Positions 6,643-6,963 of a DNA stretch of 6,963 nt are shown one piece after another. This DNA comes from CAZIWJ01 sp964542855 (GTDB lineage: Bacteria; Bacteroidota; Bacteroidia; Cytophagales; Cyclobacteriaceae), in assembly GCA_964542855.1 (NCBI GenBank), contig CAZIWJ010000199.1:1-6963 (forward strand). Reading direction: 5' to 3'. The notes under the pieces were generated by a model, which did no database searches, was not told the DNA's origin, and saw nothing but the letters and a program-made list of their open reading frames with translations. Numbering within the stretch: the stretch's first letter is position 1; the number at the start of each line of letters is the position of its first letter. Position numbers and translations under genes: made by a program.

Positions 6643-6963
6643 ATGGCTGTTGAAGTAAAAATCCCCGCAGTGGGAGAGTCCATCACAGAAGTAATTATTT
6701 CTGAATGGATGAAACAGGATGGCGACTTCGTTGAGATGGACGAAGTAATTGCTGAACTCGAGTCGGACAAAGCCAGCTTCGAACTCAACGCGGAAGAAGC
6801 GGGTATTCTCCATATTAAAGCACAGGAAGGTGATGCCGTAGAGGTAGGCGCCGTAGTTTGCGAAATCGAGCCTTCGGAAGGCGAGGGAAGCAGCAACGGG
6901 GAAGAAGAGGCCGCGCCTGCTTCAGAACCGGCTAAACCAACTCAGCCGCAGGAAGAACCGGCA
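6643..6963 (+). CDS. sucB: Dihydrolipoyllysine succinyltransferase (E2 of 2-oxoglutarate dehydrogenase), 5' part only
   Basis: The 107 codons visible run open to the window end. Residues 1-77 form one lipoyl domain, with the lipoylated lysine K43 in ESDKAS and the characteristic opening IPAVGESITE. From about residue 78 the sequence turns into a Glu/Ala/Pro/Ser-rich flexible linker, as usual between the lipoyl and E1/E3-binding domains. The binding and acyltransferase domains lie beyond the window. The lipoyl sequence (AVGES, ESDKAS) and the position directly after sucA point to the 2-oxoglutarate complex rather than the pyruvate one. The ATG at 6643 starts the conserved domain, and there is no recognisable Shine-Dalgarno in the 24-base gap. 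The enzyme transfers the succinyl group from its lipoyl arm to CoA. Confidence 0.95.
   Translation, partial: MAVEVKIPAVGESITEVIISEWMKQDGDFVEMDEVIAELESDKASFELNAEEAGILHIKAQEGDAVEVGAVVCEIEPSEGEGSSNGEEEAAPASEPAKPTQPQEEPA

Noticed and set aside
6612..6896. Open frame of 94 codons on the minus strand over the sucB start
   Set aside because: It is antisense to the lipoyl domain. Its serine-rich translation is what the opposite strand of an acidic coding region gives.

Overview
The window looks like ordinary chromosomal DNA from a member of the Bacteroidota, probably of the Cytophagales type. The phylum call rests on three things: start codons without a clear Shine-Dalgarno, two upstream regions carrying the phylum's -7 element TAnnTTTG, and protein sequences of familiar Bacteroidota form (an arginase-superfamily protein with GGSHD, a PLP enzyme with PRYYN, and a SucA that begins MDQYSYISNAHSNYI). 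The order-level placement is a guess.

Layout. Positions 1-765 (minus strand) hold the first 255 codons of an arginase/formimidoylglutamase-superfamily protein whose 3' end lies outside the window. Positions 766-970 hold its presumed upstream region, a GC-rich imperfect hairpin, and the rho-independent terminator of the next gene. Positions 971-2242 (minus) encode a complete NqrF, the NADH-oxidising subunit of the Na+-pumping NADH:quinone reductase. It has its own Bacteroidota-type promoter at about 2298-2328, so it appears monocistronic and is not next to nqrA-E here. Positions 2415-3599 (minus) encode a PLP-dependent Cys/Met transsulfuration enzyme. A 274-base divergent intergenic region (3600-3873) carries a probable sucA promoter. 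Positions 3874-6618 (plus) encode complete SucA (2-oxoglutarate dehydrogenase E1). After 24 bases comes the start of sucB (6643 to the window end), which covers the lipoyl domain and part of the following linker.

Function. SucA and SucB form the core of the 2-oxoglutarate dehydrogenase complex of the TCA cycle and almost certainly make up one transcription unit. Its NADH (released by E3, not in the window) can be oxidised by the Na+-NQR complex that contains NqrF. The transsulfuration enzyme belongs to sulfur amino acid metabolism. Nothing shows that the three units share regulation.

I found no undescribed multi-gene system, mobile element, CRISPR array or intact RNA gene. The points most worth a second look are the loss of one metal site in the arginase-like protein, the isolated position of nqrF, and the tRNA-T-arm-like GC-rich hairpin near 863-905.
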